Notes: generated by a model not told the origin, from the sequence alone. Positions 1-8,658 are shown, counted from the first letter of the stretch. The stretch is DNA of 64,000 nt from Pseudoxanthomonas sp. CF125 (GCF_900104085.1 NZ_FNLD01000003.1:617001-681000), one strand, 5' to 3'. A program made the numbers and translations.

Positions 1-667
1 GCAAAAACCCGAAGAACTGGCGTTGAAGGGCCAGGCCCTGTACCAGCAGGAAAAATACGCTGAAGCCATTCCGGTGCTGAAGCAGGCCATCGAATCCTCG
101 CCCGAACCCAAGGACAACTGGCAGCAGTTGCTGATGGCGTCCTACGCCGAGGCGGGCCAAGCGGGCGAAGCCACGCAGATGGCGGAGAAGATCGCCGCCA
201 AGACCCCTGGCGACAAGAAGGCGCAGATGAACCTGGCCAGCGTGTACCTGCAAGCCGACAAGTACGACCAGGCCGCGGCCATCCTGGAGAAGCTGCGCAG
301 CTCCGGCCAGATGACCGACGAGAAGGAATACCGTCAGCTCTACACCACCTACGCCAATATGGACGGCAAGGAGAAGGAAGTCATCGCCGTGATCAACGAC
401 GGCATGCAGAAGGGCGTGCTCAAGCCCGACCAGCAGACCTACCTGGCCCTGGCGCAGTCCTACTACTACTCCGACCAGATCGCGCCGGCGATCGAGGCCT
501 GGCAGAAGGCTGCGCCGTTGTCAAAGGACGGCGAAACCTATCTGAACCTGGCCAAGGTGCTGTGGCAGGAAGACCGTATTCCCGAAGCCAAGCAGGCGGC
601 CAAGTCGGCGCTGGAAAAAGGCGTCAAAAAACCCGAAGAAGCAAAGAAAATCATCGCTTTGCCCTGA
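1..667 (+). CDS. TPR repeat protein, 5' end outside window
   Basis: The reading frame is already open at the first base, so this is the C-terminal 221 residues of a longer protein. The visible part is a run of helical tetratricopeptide repeats, for example a repeat with ALYQQEKYAEAIPVLKQA and another with VYLQADKYDQAAAILEKL, then YLALAQSYYYSDQIAPAIEA. It has no membrane segment in the visible portion and ends in a lysine-rich helix. TPR proteins are protein-binding scaffolds. Its position just upstream of tonB-exbBD, on the same strand, suggests a role linked to the TonB system, but a gap of 157 bases separates it from tonB. The first in-window TTG codon is not a convincing start. Confidence 0.8.
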   Translation, partial: QKPEELALKGQALYQQEKYAEAIPVLKQAIESSPEPKDNWQQLLMASYAEAGQAGEATQMAEKIAAKTPGDKKAQMNLASVYLQADKYDQAAAILEKLRSSGQMTDEKEYRQLYTTYANMDGKEKEVIAVINDGMQKGVLKPDQQTYLALAQSYYYSDQIAPAIEAWQKAAPLSKDGETYLNLAKVLWQEDRIPEAKQAAKSALEKGVKKPEEAKKIIALP

Positions 668-824
668 TTGTGAGATCCGGAAATTAGAGCTCCGGCACCC
701 TGAAAAGATGGTACAGGCGTGGAAGATTGGTATAAGCTCGACACCCCCGCGCCGGAAACGGTTGCGGGTCCCCAAAATTTTGATGGCGCCGCTCCGTCGG
801 CCCAAGAACTGAGCTCACTGGCGC

Positions 825-1493
825 ATGGCTGAACAACTGGTCATTAACAACAGGTACCGCGACGAAGAGCAACCAGGCTTGAACTGGTCGCGCATCATCG
901 GTATCGCTTTCGTCATCGCGCTGCACATGGCCGCATTCCTGTTGCTGCTGATCCCGGCCGTGGCCCCGCCTGCGGAAAAAGAGCAGGAACAGAAGACGAT
1001 CGTGACCATCGTCGACGCGCCGCCGCCGCCACCCCCGCCGCCGCCGCCGCCGCCGCCGGACGAAACTCCGCCGCCGCCGATCAAGAACCTGGCGCCGCCC
1101 ACCACCACCCCGTTGCCGCCGCCGCCCGAAGCGCCGCCGATCGACGTGGCCGAACCGCGCCCGACCGACACCTTCGTGCCGCCCTCACCGCCGGCTCCGC
1201 CCGCCCCGGTCCAGAGCATCGGCGCCAGCGTGGACATCTCGTCCAAGAACATGAATCCGCCGAAGTACCCGCCTGCCGCCGCCCGCGCCGGCATCCAGGG
1301 CACGGTGGTCCTGATCATCGACGTCGATGCCAGCGGCAACGTCACCAACGTAGCCGTCGAGAAATCCAGCCGTAACCGCGACCTGGACCGTGCCGCCATG
1401 GATGCTGCGCGTAAATGGCGCTTCAACCCCGGTAAACAGGGAGCCCAGAGCGTCGCCGGCCGCGTACGCGTGCCCGTTGACTTCAAGATGTAA
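825..1493 (+). CDS. tonB: Energy transducer TonB
   Basis: A 222-residue TonB protein, which passes proton-motive-force energy from ExbB-ExbD in the inner membrane to outer-membrane TonB-dependent receptors. One N-terminal membrane anchor lies at about residues 22-46. A periplasmic proline-rich spacer follows at about 65-130, including 13 prolines in a row. The TonB C-terminal domain at about 140-222 carries PPKYPPAAARAG and AARKWRFNPG, as expected for the family. exbB starts 103 bases downstream on the same strand, so the genes probably form one operon. The window also encodes three TonB-dependent receptors that would be its clients. No Fur box was recognised upstream. The long polyproline run probably needs elongation factor P for translation (family knowledge). 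Confidence 0.95.
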   Translation: MAEQLVINNRYRDEEQPGLNWSRIIGIAFVIALHMAAFLLLLIPAVAPPAEKEQEQKTIVTIVDAPPPPPPPPPPPPPDETPPPPIKNLAPPTTTPLPPPPEAPPIDVAEPRPTDTFVPPSPPAPPAPVQSIGASVDISSKNMNPPKYPPAAARAGIQGTVVLIIDVDASGNVTNVAVEKSSRNRDLDRAAMDAARKWRFNPGKQGAQSVAGRVRVPVDFKM

Positions 1494-1596
1494 AGCGCGG
1501 ACAAGCTTCAAGCCGCACTAGCCGAAAACCGCATACACACCGCTGCAACCCCTAAACCCGCATCATTCTCATCATCACAAATAAAAGGTAAGCGTC

Positions 1597-2346
1597 ATGC
1601 TGCAGGAAACCACCGCCGCTGCTGGAGGCAACAACGCCGCCCAGGCCCTGAACAACATGGGCTTTGAGCACCTTATTAGCGAAATGACCGCCACCCCCGG
1701 CTCGTATGTTGTTTCCTGGGTCGTGTTGATCACGCTGCTGATCATGTCCGCCCTGGCCTGGTACTGGACGATCATCAACTTCATCAAGAGCATGCGCCTG
1801 AAGGGCCAGGCCGAACGCGTCACCGGAAGCTTCTGGGACACGGCCAACGCCCAGGACGCCATCCGCCTGATGGAAGAACAGCCGCGCAACGAGCCGTTCT
1901 CCAAGATCGCGCTGGACGCCGCCCAGGCCGCTGCCCACCACCAGCGCAGCGAAGGCTCCAAGCTGGCCGAATCGCTGAACCGTTCCGAGTTCGTCGATCG
2001 CGCCCTGCGCCAGGCCGTCACCCGCGAGAGCTCCAAGCTGCAGGCCGGCATGACCGTGCTGGCGACCGTCGGCGCCACCGCGCCGTTCGTGGGTCTGCTG
2101 GGTACGGTGTGGGGCATCTACGGCGCCCTGATCCGCATCGGCGCCACCGGCCAGGCTTCCATCGACGCAGTGGCCGGCCCGGTGGGCGAGGCGCTGATCA
2201 TGACCGCGCTGGGCCTGTTCGTCGCGATCCCGGCGGTGTTGGCGTACAACTTCTTCAACCGCACCAACAGCGCCACCAACGCCAAGTTCGACACCTTCGC
2301 GCACGACCTGCACGACTTCTTCGCCACCGGCTCGCGCGTCCGCTAA
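1597..2346 (+). CDS. exbB: MotA/TolQ/ExbB proton channel protein
   Basis: A 249-residue ExbB-type proton channel subunit of the inner membrane that works with ExbD and TonB. A hydrophobic helix lies at about residues 35-60 and two more at about 150-175 and 190-215, separated by a large cytoplasmic loop, which is the ExbB/TolQ layout. The core motif GATAPFVGLLGTVWGIYGAL and the downstream segment GPVGEALIMTALGLFVAIPA are typical of the family. The start ATG follows an AAAGGTAAG ribosome-binding site. Position between tonB and exbD supports ExbB rather than TolQ, since tolR, tolA and tolB are absent. Confidence 0.95.
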   Translation: MLQETTAAAGGNNAAQALNNMGFEHLISEMTATPGSYVVSWVVLITLLIMSALAWYWTIINFIKSMRLKGQAERVTGSFWDTANAQDAIRLMEEQPRNEPFSKIALDAAQAAAHHQRSEGSKLAESLNRSEFVDRALRQAVTRESSKLQAGMTVLATVGATAPFVGLLGTVWGIYGALIRIGATGQASIDAVAGPVGEALIMTALGLFVAIPAVLAYNFFNRTNSATNAKFDTFAHDLHDFFATGSRVR

Positions 2347-2387
2347 GCCTGCGTCGAATTCGCACAGATCAATAACGGAGCCCGAGA

Positions 2388-2816
2388 ATGGCCTTCAGTA
2401 GTGGTAACGATAGCGGCGGCCCCATGGCCGACATCAACGTCACGCCCCTCGTGGACGTGATGCTGGTGCTGCTGATCATCTTCATCATCACCGCACCGCT
2501 GATGTCGCATAAGGTCCAGATCAAGCTTCCCGAAGCCAATCTGAACCAGAAGCCCGACGACGCGGCCAAGCGCGTGTCGCCGATCAACCTGGCGGTCAAG
2601 GAAGATGGTTCGCTGTACTGGAACGACGAGCGCATCACCAAGGAAATCCTGGAGTCGCGGCTGTCCAGCGCGGCCCAGCTGACCCCGCAGCCGCCGTTGA
2701 ACCTGCGTGGCGACCGCACCACCAAGATGCGCACCATCAACGAAGTCACCAAGATCGCGCAAGAGCAGGGCATGCTGGATATCGGCTTCGTCGCCACCAA
2801 AGACAGGGGTCAATAA
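2388..2816 (+). CDS. exbD: ExbD/TolR biopolymer transport protein, copy 1
   Basis: A 142-residue ExbD protein with one N-terminal membrane helix at about 20-42 and a periplasmic domain. The family signature [19 protein letters not shown] includes the essential membrane aspartate, here Asp23. ExbD pairs with ExbB to form the proton path that powers TonB. The gene lies 41 bases after exbB and only 3 bases before the next exbD, so the two are probably co-translated. The DNA of the membrane segment is almost identical to that of copy 2, while the periplasmic parts differ clearly, which points to duplication followed by divergence or local gene conversion. Confidence 0.95.
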   Translation: MAFSSGNDSGGPMADINVTPLVDVMLVLLIIFIITAPLMSHKVQIKLPEANLNQKPDDAAKRVSPINLAVKEDGSLYWNDERITKEILESRLSSAAQLTPQPPLNLRGDRTTKMRTINEVTKIAQEQGMLDIGFVATKDRGQ

Positions 2817-2819
2817 GCC

Positions 2820-3239
2820 ATGGCATTCGCAACCGGTTCCGGCAAGGGCCAGCCGATGGCCGACATCAACGTCACGCCCCTGGTGGACGTGATGTTGGTG
2901 CTGCTGATCATCTTCATCGTGACCGCGCCGGTCATGACCTACCCGATCGACGTCGACCTTCCGCAACGCGTGATCAACCCGCCGCCGCAGCTGCGCGAGC
3001 CGCCGCCGCCGATCGAGTTGAAGATCGACGCGTCCGGCCAGGTGACCTGGAACAACAATCCGGTCCAGGTCAGCGCGGTGCAGGCGATGATGGAGAACGA
3101 GGTCCAGCGCGACCCGACCAACCAGCCGCTGCTGCAGATCGACGCCAACCCCGATGCACAGTACGACGTCATGGCCAAAGTGCTGGCCGCGGCCAAGAAC
3201 GCGCAGATGCAGAAGATCGGTTTCGTCCAGCAGGAGTGA
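2820..3239 (+). CDS. exbD: ExbD/TolR biopolymer transport protein, copy 2
   Basis: A 139-residue ExbD paralog with the signature [19 protein letters not shown] and the channel aspartate at residue 23. The periplasmic part differs from copy 1 and begins with a proline-rich stretch ([16 protein letters not shown]). The ATG is 3 bases after the stop of copy 1. In Xanthomonas campestris a second exbD is described that is dispensable for iron uptake but needed in plant interaction; whether this copy is its ortholog cannot be settled here. A strong hairpin lies 30 bases downstream, between this gene and the third copy. Confidence 0.94.
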   Translation: MAFATGSGKGQPMADINVTPLVDVMLVLLIIFIVTAPVMTYPIDVDLPQRVINPPPQLREPPPPIELKIDASGQVTWNNNPVQVSAVQAMMENEVQRDPTNQPLLQIDANPDAQYDVMAKVLAAAKNAQMQKIGFVQQE

Positions 3240-3269
3240 TGCCTGGCGGGCGGTACCAAAAGAAAGCTT

Positions 3270-3293
3270 CCACGCCGCCTACGGGCGGCGTGG
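3270..3293 (+). terminator. Strong hairpin between exbD copies 2 and 3
   Basis: A perfect 10-bp stem (CCACGCCGCC paired with GGCGGCGTGG) encloses a four-base TACG loop, followed by TCGTTTCC. There is no clean run of T, so it may be a weak or Rho-aided terminator, an mRNA-stabilising element, or an attenuator that lowers expression of the third exbD. Confidence 0.4.
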
Positions 3294-3392
3294 TCGTTTC
3301 CGGGTCGCCGATCCCAGGGAAGCAAGTCCGGCTTGCGGAGCGGGGAGGGCGGGAGTAGCGTGGGTCCATCCACCGACGCTCAGGAGTACGCC

Positions 3393-3791
3393 ATGGCTTT
3401 CTCCGCTACCGCTCGCGATTCCGTCGTTGCCGAAATGAACATCACGCCGCTGGTGGACGTGATGCTGGTGTTGCTGGTGATCTTCATGGTGTCGGCGCCA
3501 CTACTGACGAAAACGGTCGATGCCGGTCTGCCTCAGGTAACGTCGGACGATCCGGAAACGATCAAGCCACTGCAATTGCAGCTGGACATTGGCGACGATG
3601 GCTCCTACCGTCTGGACGGACGCTTGTTGCCACAGTCCGAACTGGGCGCTCGCTTGGGCGATGCAGCGCTCTCCGATCCACGCGTTGTACTACGCGTGCA
3701 CGGCTCGTCCGGAGCCGATTATCAGCAGGTCGTTACCGTGCTGGCCGAAGCGCGCAAACAGGGCATCGCCAATCTGAGCGTGCAGCACTAA
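3393..3791 (+). CDS. exbD: ExbD/TolR biopolymer transport protein, copy 3
   Basis: A third ExbD, 132 residues, with [20 protein letters not shown] and the channel aspartate at residue 22. The frame is open 60 bases further upstream, but the ATG at 3393 is preferred: it has a CAGGAG ribosome-binding site 6 bases upstream and yields MAFSATA, matching MAFSSGN and MAFATGS of the other copies. It is separated from copy 2 by 153 bases and a strong hairpin, unlike the tight copy 1-copy 2 junction, so it may be expressed at another level. Its periplasmic domain is the most divergent of the three. It ends 36 bases from the convergent pdxJ. Confidence 0.9.
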   Translation: MAFSATARDSVVAEMNITPLVDVMLVLLVIFMVSAPLLTKTVDAGLPQVTSDDPETIKPLQLQLDIGDDGSYRLDGRLLPQSELGARLGDAALSDPRVVLRVHGSSGADYQQVVTVLAEARKQGIANLSVQH

Positions 3792-3808
3792 GCTGAAGTC
3801 GGAACGAG

Positions 3809-3827
3809 CGGCCGCGCGCTGCGGCCG
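3809..3827. terminator. Hairpin between convergent exbD3 and pdxJ
   Basis: A perfect 7-bp GC stem (CGGCCGC with GCGGCCG) around a 5-base loop fills the 36-base gap between the convergent exbD copy 3 and pdxJ. It could stop transcription from both sides, though no T-run follows. Confidence 0.35.
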
Positions 3828-4583
3828 TCACTGCGAGTCGGAAATAATCTGCAGATAGTTATGAACGGTGCGCTGCAGGCCCACATACAGCGCCTCGCTG
3901 ATCAGCGCGTGGCCGATGGAAACCTCCAGCAGCTGCGGCATGGCTTCCAGGAATTCGGGCAGATTGGCCTGGCTGAGGTCGTGGCCGGCGTTCACGCCCA
4001 GACCCAGCGCCTGCGCTTCGCGTGCGGTGTCGATGCAGGTGGCGAGGGCAGCGCCCGCATCGCCCGAAGCTTGTGCGTGGGCGAAGGGGCCGGTGTAGAT
4101 TTCGATGCGATCGGCACCGATTTCCCTGGCCAGGGCCAGCCCGGCGCCGCCAGCGTCCACGAATAGGCTGACCCGGCAATCCAGAGATTTCAGTTCCGCG
4201 ATCAACGGGCGAAGACGTTCGGCGTCGCGGGCGAAATCGAAACCGTGGTCGGAAGTGAGCTGCCCATCGCCATCGGGCACCAGAGTGGCCTGGGCCGGAC
4301 GCACCCGCTCGCACAGCGCCAGAAAACCGGGATAGCCCTCGCGCGGCGGAGCGAAAGGATTGCCTTCCAGATTGAATTCGACTTCGTGCTCCAGGGTCAG
4401 CGCCGCCAGCGCCAGCACATCGTCGGTACGGATATGGCGCTGGTCCGGGCGCGGATGCACGGTGATGCCGTGGGCGCCCGATTGCAGGCAGGTGCGCGCG
4501 GCGCGGACTACGTCAGGTTCGCCGCCGCCGCGCGAATTACGCAGCACCGCGATCTTGTTGACGTTGACGCTCAGCGCCGTCAT
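3828..4583 (-). CDS. pdxJ: Pyridoxine 5'-phosphate synthase
   Basis: A 251-residue PdxJ, the enzyme that condenses 3-amino-2-oxopropyl phosphate with 1-deoxyxylulose 5-phosphate to give pyridoxine 5'-phosphate, the last ring-forming step of vitamin B6 synthesis. The N-terminus [15 protein letters not shown], the [11 protein letters not shown] segment with the active-site histidine, EFNLEGN with the catalytic glutamate, [10 protein letters not shown], and GVNAGHDL near the C-terminus are all typical. Length fits the family. Placement directly after tonB-exbBD in opposite orientation matches the arrangement known from Xanthomonas. A small membrane-protein gene lies 31 bases upstream on the same strand. 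Confidence 0.97.
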   Translation of the reverse strand: MTALSVNVNKIAVLRNSRGGGEPDVVRAARTCLQSGAHGITVHPRPDQRHIRTDDVLALAALTLEHEVEFNLEGNPFAPPREGYPGFLALCERVRPAQATLVPDGDGQLTSDHGFDFARDAERLRPLIAELKSLDCRVSLFVDAGGAGLALAREIGADRIEIYTGPFAHAQASGDAGAALATCIDTAREAQALGLGVNAGHDLSQANLPEFLEAMPQLLEVSIGHALISEALYVGLQRTVHNYLQIISDSQ

Positions 4584-4614
4584 CGCGCGCCTTCCCGCAT
4601 CGGGAGATCCAGAT

Positions 4615-4878
4615 TCAAGAATTGACCGGCGGCTCGGGCGGTTGCAATCCCGCCTTGCGCGCTTCGGCGATCTCGCGCAGACGGCGCAATTCCGCCGGAT
4701 CGATCATCTGGCTTTCGTCGCGGCTGGTGCTGCCCACGCGCGCCGCGTACCAGCCCATGATCCAGGCGATGAACAAACCCAGCGAAGCCAGCAGACAGAC
4801 CAACATCAACACCACCGACGAGGTCTTCAACGCGATCCCCATCGCCCCCAAGGCCAGCAGCAGGAATAGCCAATGCAT
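4615..4878 (-). CDS. Small two-helix membrane protein
   Basis: An 87-residue protein of unknown function. The first 50 residues form two hydrophobic helices (about 2-19 and 24-47, with [12 protein letters not shown] and [20 protein letters not shown]); the rest is a charged cytoplasmic-looking tail containing [18 protein letters not shown], probably helical. It lies between the cardiolipin synthase and pdxJ genes on the same strand, 31 bases from pdxJ, so the three may be co-transcribed. No named family was recognised. Confidence 0.72.
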   Translation of the reverse strand: MHWLFLLLALGAMGIALKTSSVVLMLVCLLASLGLFIAWIMGWYAARVGSTSRDESQMIDPAELRRLREIAEARKAGLQPPEPPVNS

Positions 4879-4956
4879 GTTGTGCGTCCCCTCCAGACAA
4901 TGGACGAAGTTTACTATTTCCGCCGCTGCGAAACGCCAACCCGTTCACAGCAATGT

Positions 4957-6411
4957 TCATAGCAAAGGCGACATAAGCCGGGCCAGCGCTTCGGGCAGGC
5001 GGTTGCGCCAGAGCGAGCGATTGCGCAGATCGTGCACGGGCTCGGAAGCGGCGATTTCCCCCTCCACGAGCTGGGCCAGGGTCGCGGCGATCGTGCGGTC
5101 GCGGAACAGCAGGGAGATCTCGAAATTGAGGCGGAAACTGCGATGGTCGAAGTTGGCGCTGCCGATGATGGCCAGGTCGTCGTCGCAGAGCAGGGCCTTG
5201 GTATGGAGCAGGCGCGGCCCGAATTCGTAGACCTTCACCCCGGCCGCCAGCAGCTCGTCGAAATAGGAGCGCGCCGCATAGGTCACCAGGCGCGAGTCGC
5301 TCAGCTTGGGCACGACCAGGCGCACGTCCAGGCCGCCCAGTGCGGCCGACGTCAGGGCCATGCGCGCGGCTTCGCCGGGCACGAAATACGGCGTCACCAG
5401 CCAGACCCGGCTGCGCGCCTCATGGATGGCAGCCACATGGGCGCGATGGATCGCCTCCCAGGAGGAATCCGGCCCGGAGATGAGCGTCTGCGCCGAAATG
5501 CCGCCCTGGATCCCGGGCTCGGTCGCCCGCCACAAGGTAGTGCCTTCGAAATCCTTGCGCTTCTGTCCGGTGGCATAAGCCCAATCCTCCACGAACACCA
5601 GCTGCACGCTGCGCACCACTTCGCCCTCCAGGCGCAGATGCAGGTCGCGGTAGGCGCTGTCGCCCAGGCGCTCGTCTTCTTCGTCGGTGATGTTGATGCC
5701 GCCGGTGAAGGCCACGCTGCCGTCCACCACCACGATCTTGCGATGGGTGCGCAAATTGACCCAGCTGCGGGTGAACGGGCGGAAGCGGGTAGGGTGGAAC
5801 CATGCGAATTCGCCGCCGGCGTCCAGCAGCGGTTGCAGGAAGCGCCGGTTGACCTTCGACGAACCCACCGCATCCAGCAACAGACGCACCTTGACGCCTG
5901 CGCGGGCGCGTTCGGCCAGAGCATCGCGCAAGCGCGTGCCGATGCCGTCGGGCATGTAGATGTAGTACTCCAGATGGATATGGTTGCGCGCGCCTGCGAC
6001 GGCGTCGAGTAGCGCGTCGTAGGTGGCGCCGCCATCCACCAGCAGCTGTACCGAGGTCGCGCTGGACGGTGGCAGGCCAGTGGTGGCCTGTCCCATCGAA
6101 GCCAGTTCCGAACAGTTGCCGTCGACCGGGCAGGAAGCGTCGTGCGATTCCATGCCCTTGCGCGAATGGTATCGGCGCAGACGCTGGCGGTGGATCTTCT
6201 GTGGACCCAGCAGGAAATAGATCAGGTAACCCAGATAGGGCAGCAGCGCCAGCGACAGCACCCAGGTAAGGGTGGCCACCGGCTCGCGTTTCTGCAGCAC
6301 TATCCAGCCGCAGAGCAATACGATGTACAGCAGCCAAGCCAGGGTCAGGTACAACTTGAGGTGCGGGATCGCCCACAGCGCGTGCCACAGGTTCTGGAAG
6401 GTTTCGAGCAT
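4957..6411 (-). CDS. cls: Cardiolipin synthase (phospholipase D type)
   Basis: A 484-residue bacterial cardiolipin synthase, which joins two phosphatidylglycerol molecules to give cardiolipin and glycerol at the inner membrane. Two N-terminal membrane helices (about 14-34 and 44-66) precede two phospholipase D domains. The first HKD motif is HRKIVVVDGSVAFTGG and the second is HTKALLCDDDLAIIGSANF, both with the His, Lys and Asp intact. Length and layout match ClsA-type enzymes. The start ATG at 6411 gives the expected hydrophobic N-terminus. A palindromic repeat separates it from the divergent radical SAM gene. Confidence 0.93.
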   Translation of the reverse strand: MLETFQNLWHALWAIPHLKLYLTLAWLLYIVLLCGWIVLQKREPVATLTWVLSLALLPYLGYLIYFLLGPQKIHRQRLRRYHSRKGMESHDASCPVDGNCSELASMGQATTGLPPSSATSVQLLVDGGATYDALLDAVAGARNHIHLEYYIYMPDGIGTRLRDALAERARAGVKVRLLLDAVGSSKVNRRFLQPLLDAGGEFAWFHPTRFRPFTRSWVNLRTHRKIVVVDGSVAFTGGINITDEEDERLGDSAYRDLHLRLEGEVVRSVQLVFVEDWAYATGQKRKDFEGTTLWRATEPGIQGGISAQTLISGPDSSWEAIHRAHVAAIHEARSRVWLVTPYFVPGEAARMALTSAALGGLDVRLVVPKLSDSRLVTYAARSYFDELLAAGVKVYEFGPRLLHTKALLCDDDLAIIGSANFDHRSFRLNFEISLLFRDRTIAATLAQLVEGEIAASEPVHDLRNRSLWRNRLPEALARLMSPLL

Positions 6412-6447
6412 GGACCGATACTAGGGCCTGCCGCTGAAACAACCAAC

Positions 6448-6522
6448 CGTAGGTCGGGGCTACGCCCCCGACGTGCGAGGGGTCCGGGTTGCCGTGCGTC
6501 GGGGGCGTAGCCCCGACCTACG
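6448..6522. repeat. Paired palindromic repeat, GTAGGTCGGGG family
   Basis: Two perfectly inverted 26-base arms (6448-6473 and 6497-6522, core GTAGGTCGGGGCTACGCC) flank a 23-base loop. The arms sit in the promoter-side gap between divergent cls and the radical SAM gene. A second, partly degraded pair of the same family is at 23295-23453. This is the structure of a REP-doublet. Confidence 0.9.
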
Positions 6523-6562
6523 TGTCGCCTGTCTTGAGACGGCGCGGCGCTAGGATTGGCGC

Positions 6563-7639
6563 ATGGGCGAGTTGATCAAAGGCCGCGGCTCAACCGGCTA
6601 CTTGCCGGGCCGCTTCGAAGTGACGGTCAGCCAGGGCGTCGACGACGGTTGGCACGCGCAGCAGGAAGAGGAATTCGCCTCGGTCCTGCCGCGCACCCAG
6701 GTGCGCGAGGAAACCGCGCGCAGCATCATCACCCGCAACAAATCGCCGGACATCTTCTTCTCGCAGTCAGTCAATCCTTACCGCGGCTGCGAGCATGGTT
6801 GTTCGTACTGCTTCGCGCGTCCTTCGCATGCCTACCTGGGCCTGTCGCCAGGCCTGGATTTCGAAACCAGGATCTTCGCCAAGACCAACGCGCCGGAGCT
6901 GCTGCGCCGCGAACTGGCCAAGCCCGGCTATCAGGTCAGTCCGATCGCGCTGGGCATCAACACCGACGCTTATCAGCCGATAGAACGCAAGCTGCAACTG
7001 ACCCGCAGCCTCATCGAAGTCTTCGCCGAAACCAAGCATCCGTTCTCGCTGATCACCAAGAACGCATTGGTCACGCGCGACCTCGATCTGCTGGCGCCGT
7101 TGGCGCGCGAAAACCTGGTCAGCGTGCATTTCTCGGTCACCTCGCTGGACAACCGTCTTTCCGCAGCGCTCGAGCCGCGCGCCTCGGCACCGCACTCGCG
7201 CCTGCGCGCCATCCGCGCGATGCGCGAAGCCGGTGTGCCGGTCGGCGTCATGGTGGCGCCGGTAATCCCATGGGTGAACGACAGCGAGCTGGAAGCCGTG
7301 CTTGAGGCGGTGCGCGAAGCGGGGGCCGGATCGGCCGGCTATGTGCTGCTGCGGTTGCCGCACGAAGTAGCGCCGTTGTTCCGCGACTGGCTGCAGACGC
7401 ACGTACCCGACCGCGCTGCGCATGTCATGAGCACCATCCAGCAGCTGCGCGGTGGCAAGGACTACGACTCGGCGTTCGGCAAACGCATGCGCGGCGAAGG
7501 CGTGTATGCGGATCTGCTGGAGCGCCGTTTCGCGCTGGCACTGAAACGCTATGGTTTTCCGGCGCGGCAACCGCGCGGACTCGATTGCACCCGCTTCATC
7601 GCGCCGCGTGCGCCGTCACCGCAGGGCGAGTTGTTCTAG
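6563..7639 (+). CDS. PA0069-family radical SAM protein
   Basis: A 358-residue radical S-adenosylmethionine protein. The [4Fe-4S] cluster motif CxxxCxxC is at Cys76, Cys80 and Cys83 (NPYRGCEHGCSYCFARPSH). The downstream pattern (LGINTDAYQPIERKLQLTRS, then SLITKNALVTRDLDLL) matches the widespread PA0069/Rv2578c-like family related to spore photoproduct lyase. The reaction catalysed by this family is not known to me. The N-terminal 60 residues precede the core and include the RSIITRNKSPDIFFSQSVNP stretch usual in this group. It stands alone, bordered by a palindromic repeat upstream and the accessory region downstream. Confidence 0.85.
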   Translation: MGELIKGRGSTGYLPGRFEVTVSQGVDDGWHAQQEEEFASVLPRTQVREETARSIITRNKSPDIFFSQSVNPYRGCEHGCSYCFARPSHAYLGLSPGLDFETRIFAKTNAPELLRRELAKPGYQVSPIALGINTDAYQPIERKLQLTRSLIEVFAETKHPFSLITKNALVTRDLDLLAPLARENLVSVHFSVTSLDNRLSAALEPRASAPHSRLRAIRAMREAGVPVGVMVAPVIPWVNDSELEAVLEAVREAGAGSAGYVLLRLPHEVAPLFRDWLQTHVPDRAAHVMSTIQQLRGGKDYDSAFGKRMRGEGVYADLLERRFALALKRYGFPARQPRGLDCTRFIAPRAPSPQGELF

Positions 7640-8066
7640 CCGGGTTTCTGCCGATCCAGGGTAGGGCAAGCCAAAACGCCAGATGTGTGAGTGAAGGCAC
7701 AGTGGTGCCGATTCATTGTGCCCCTCTTCCGTAGGTCGCTAGAATCCAGGCCCTGCGATCCGAACAGGTTCGCATGCGGCAATTTTTCCCTGGGATTGGG
7801 TGCAAAGCATGGACAGGTTGATTCGCCTGGCGGCCAAGGTGCCGCTAGCGAATTCGGTTTTTGAACGGCCTGCGCGTCGGCGCCCACCTCGCCCCTTCTT
7901 TAATGTGACTCGGCTAACACTGGCTATCGCCGGTGTCATTCCCTTTTCTTCGTTCGCGCAGAACGCCAACGAAAATGAGCGGCAGCATCCGCAGCGGAGG
8001 GGCGGTTCCAAGCAAACCGGCACCACTAAGACGCACTCCCTTGCGTCGAATCGAAGGGATCTGATC
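7640..8066. other. Gap before DUF4189 gene, no firm gene
   Basis: These 427 bases have no gene I would defend. A frame is open from 7800 into the next gene and includes a signal-peptide-like stretch (RLTLAIAGVIPFSSFAQNAN), but it then runs through a low-complexity stretch. The last 35 bases before 8067 resemble the leader of the paralog at 10892, so they are better read as an untranslated leader. Confidence 0.5.
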
Positions 8067-8573
8067 GTGCTTGAAAATCTCTTGCGTAGTTTGCTCGTGA
8101 TGGGTGCGGGGTTGCTCTGGACTGGGGAGGTGCACGCTGAAGGAGGGAGTTGTCCTTCGGGCTATTACCCTGTTGGCGGGCAGGGAACCATGGGCTGTGC
8201 CCCACTTCCGGGATCCGGAAATCAGCAGGCCCCGCTACCACCAGCCCCGCAGTGGGAGCGTCGGTGGGGGGCGATTGCGACGGACGGGCCAAACGACGCT
8301 CTAGGCGTAGCTACCGACAAGCGGAGCAAGCGAGAAGCCTCGCAAATAGCAATGCAGGATTGCAAATCAAAAGGCGGCGTGAGTTGCAAGATCGACGTTG
8401 CATATGACAACCAGTGTGCCGCGGTTGTCGTGGGCGATGGAGGATACAACGTAGGCAATGCCGCCACGGTGGATATTGCAGTTGCATCAGGCATGAAGAC
8501 GTGTCGTGACGGTGGGCTCACCAACTGCCACGCCTATTACACCGCCTGCAGCCTGCCGGTGCGCATCCGGTAA
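8067..8573 (+). CDS. Secreted DUF4189 domain protein (single domain)
   Basis: A 168-residue secreted protein from a GTG start. The frame is open back to 7800, but the GTG at 8067 is chosen because the leader before it and the first residues (LENLLRSLLVMGAGLLW) align with the start of the paralog at 10892, and because it gives a clean signal peptide ending near GEVHAEG. A GAAGGGA ribosome-binding site precedes it. The linker CPSGYYPVGGQGTMGCAPLP is followed by one DUF4189 domain (WGAIATD, then EASQIAMQDCKSKGGVSC and DNQCAAVVVGD). DUF4189 proteins are small cysteine-containing exported proteins of unknown function. Three members lie in this 4-kb stretch. Confidence 0.75.
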   Translation: MLENLLRSLLVMGAGLLWTGEVHAEGGSCPSGYYPVGGQGTMGCAPLPGSGNQQAPLPPAPQWERRWGAIATDGPNDALGVATDKRSKREASQIAMQDCKSKGGVSCKIDVAYDNQCAAVVVGDGGYNVGNAATVDIAVASGMKTCRDGGLTNCHAYYTACSLPVRIR

Positions 8574-8658
8574 GTGCCATGCACGTCATCGCTTGCGACC
8601 AGTTCAGCTGCTTGGGTGCAACCCATGGCAACGAAAGCGGACAGATCAATCGAGCACA

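Noticed and set aside
7800..8066. N-terminal extension of the first DUF4189 gene with a signal-peptide-like stretch
   Set aside because: The leader before 8067 aligns with the untranslated leader of the paralog at 10892, and the GTG at 8067 gives a normal signal peptide.
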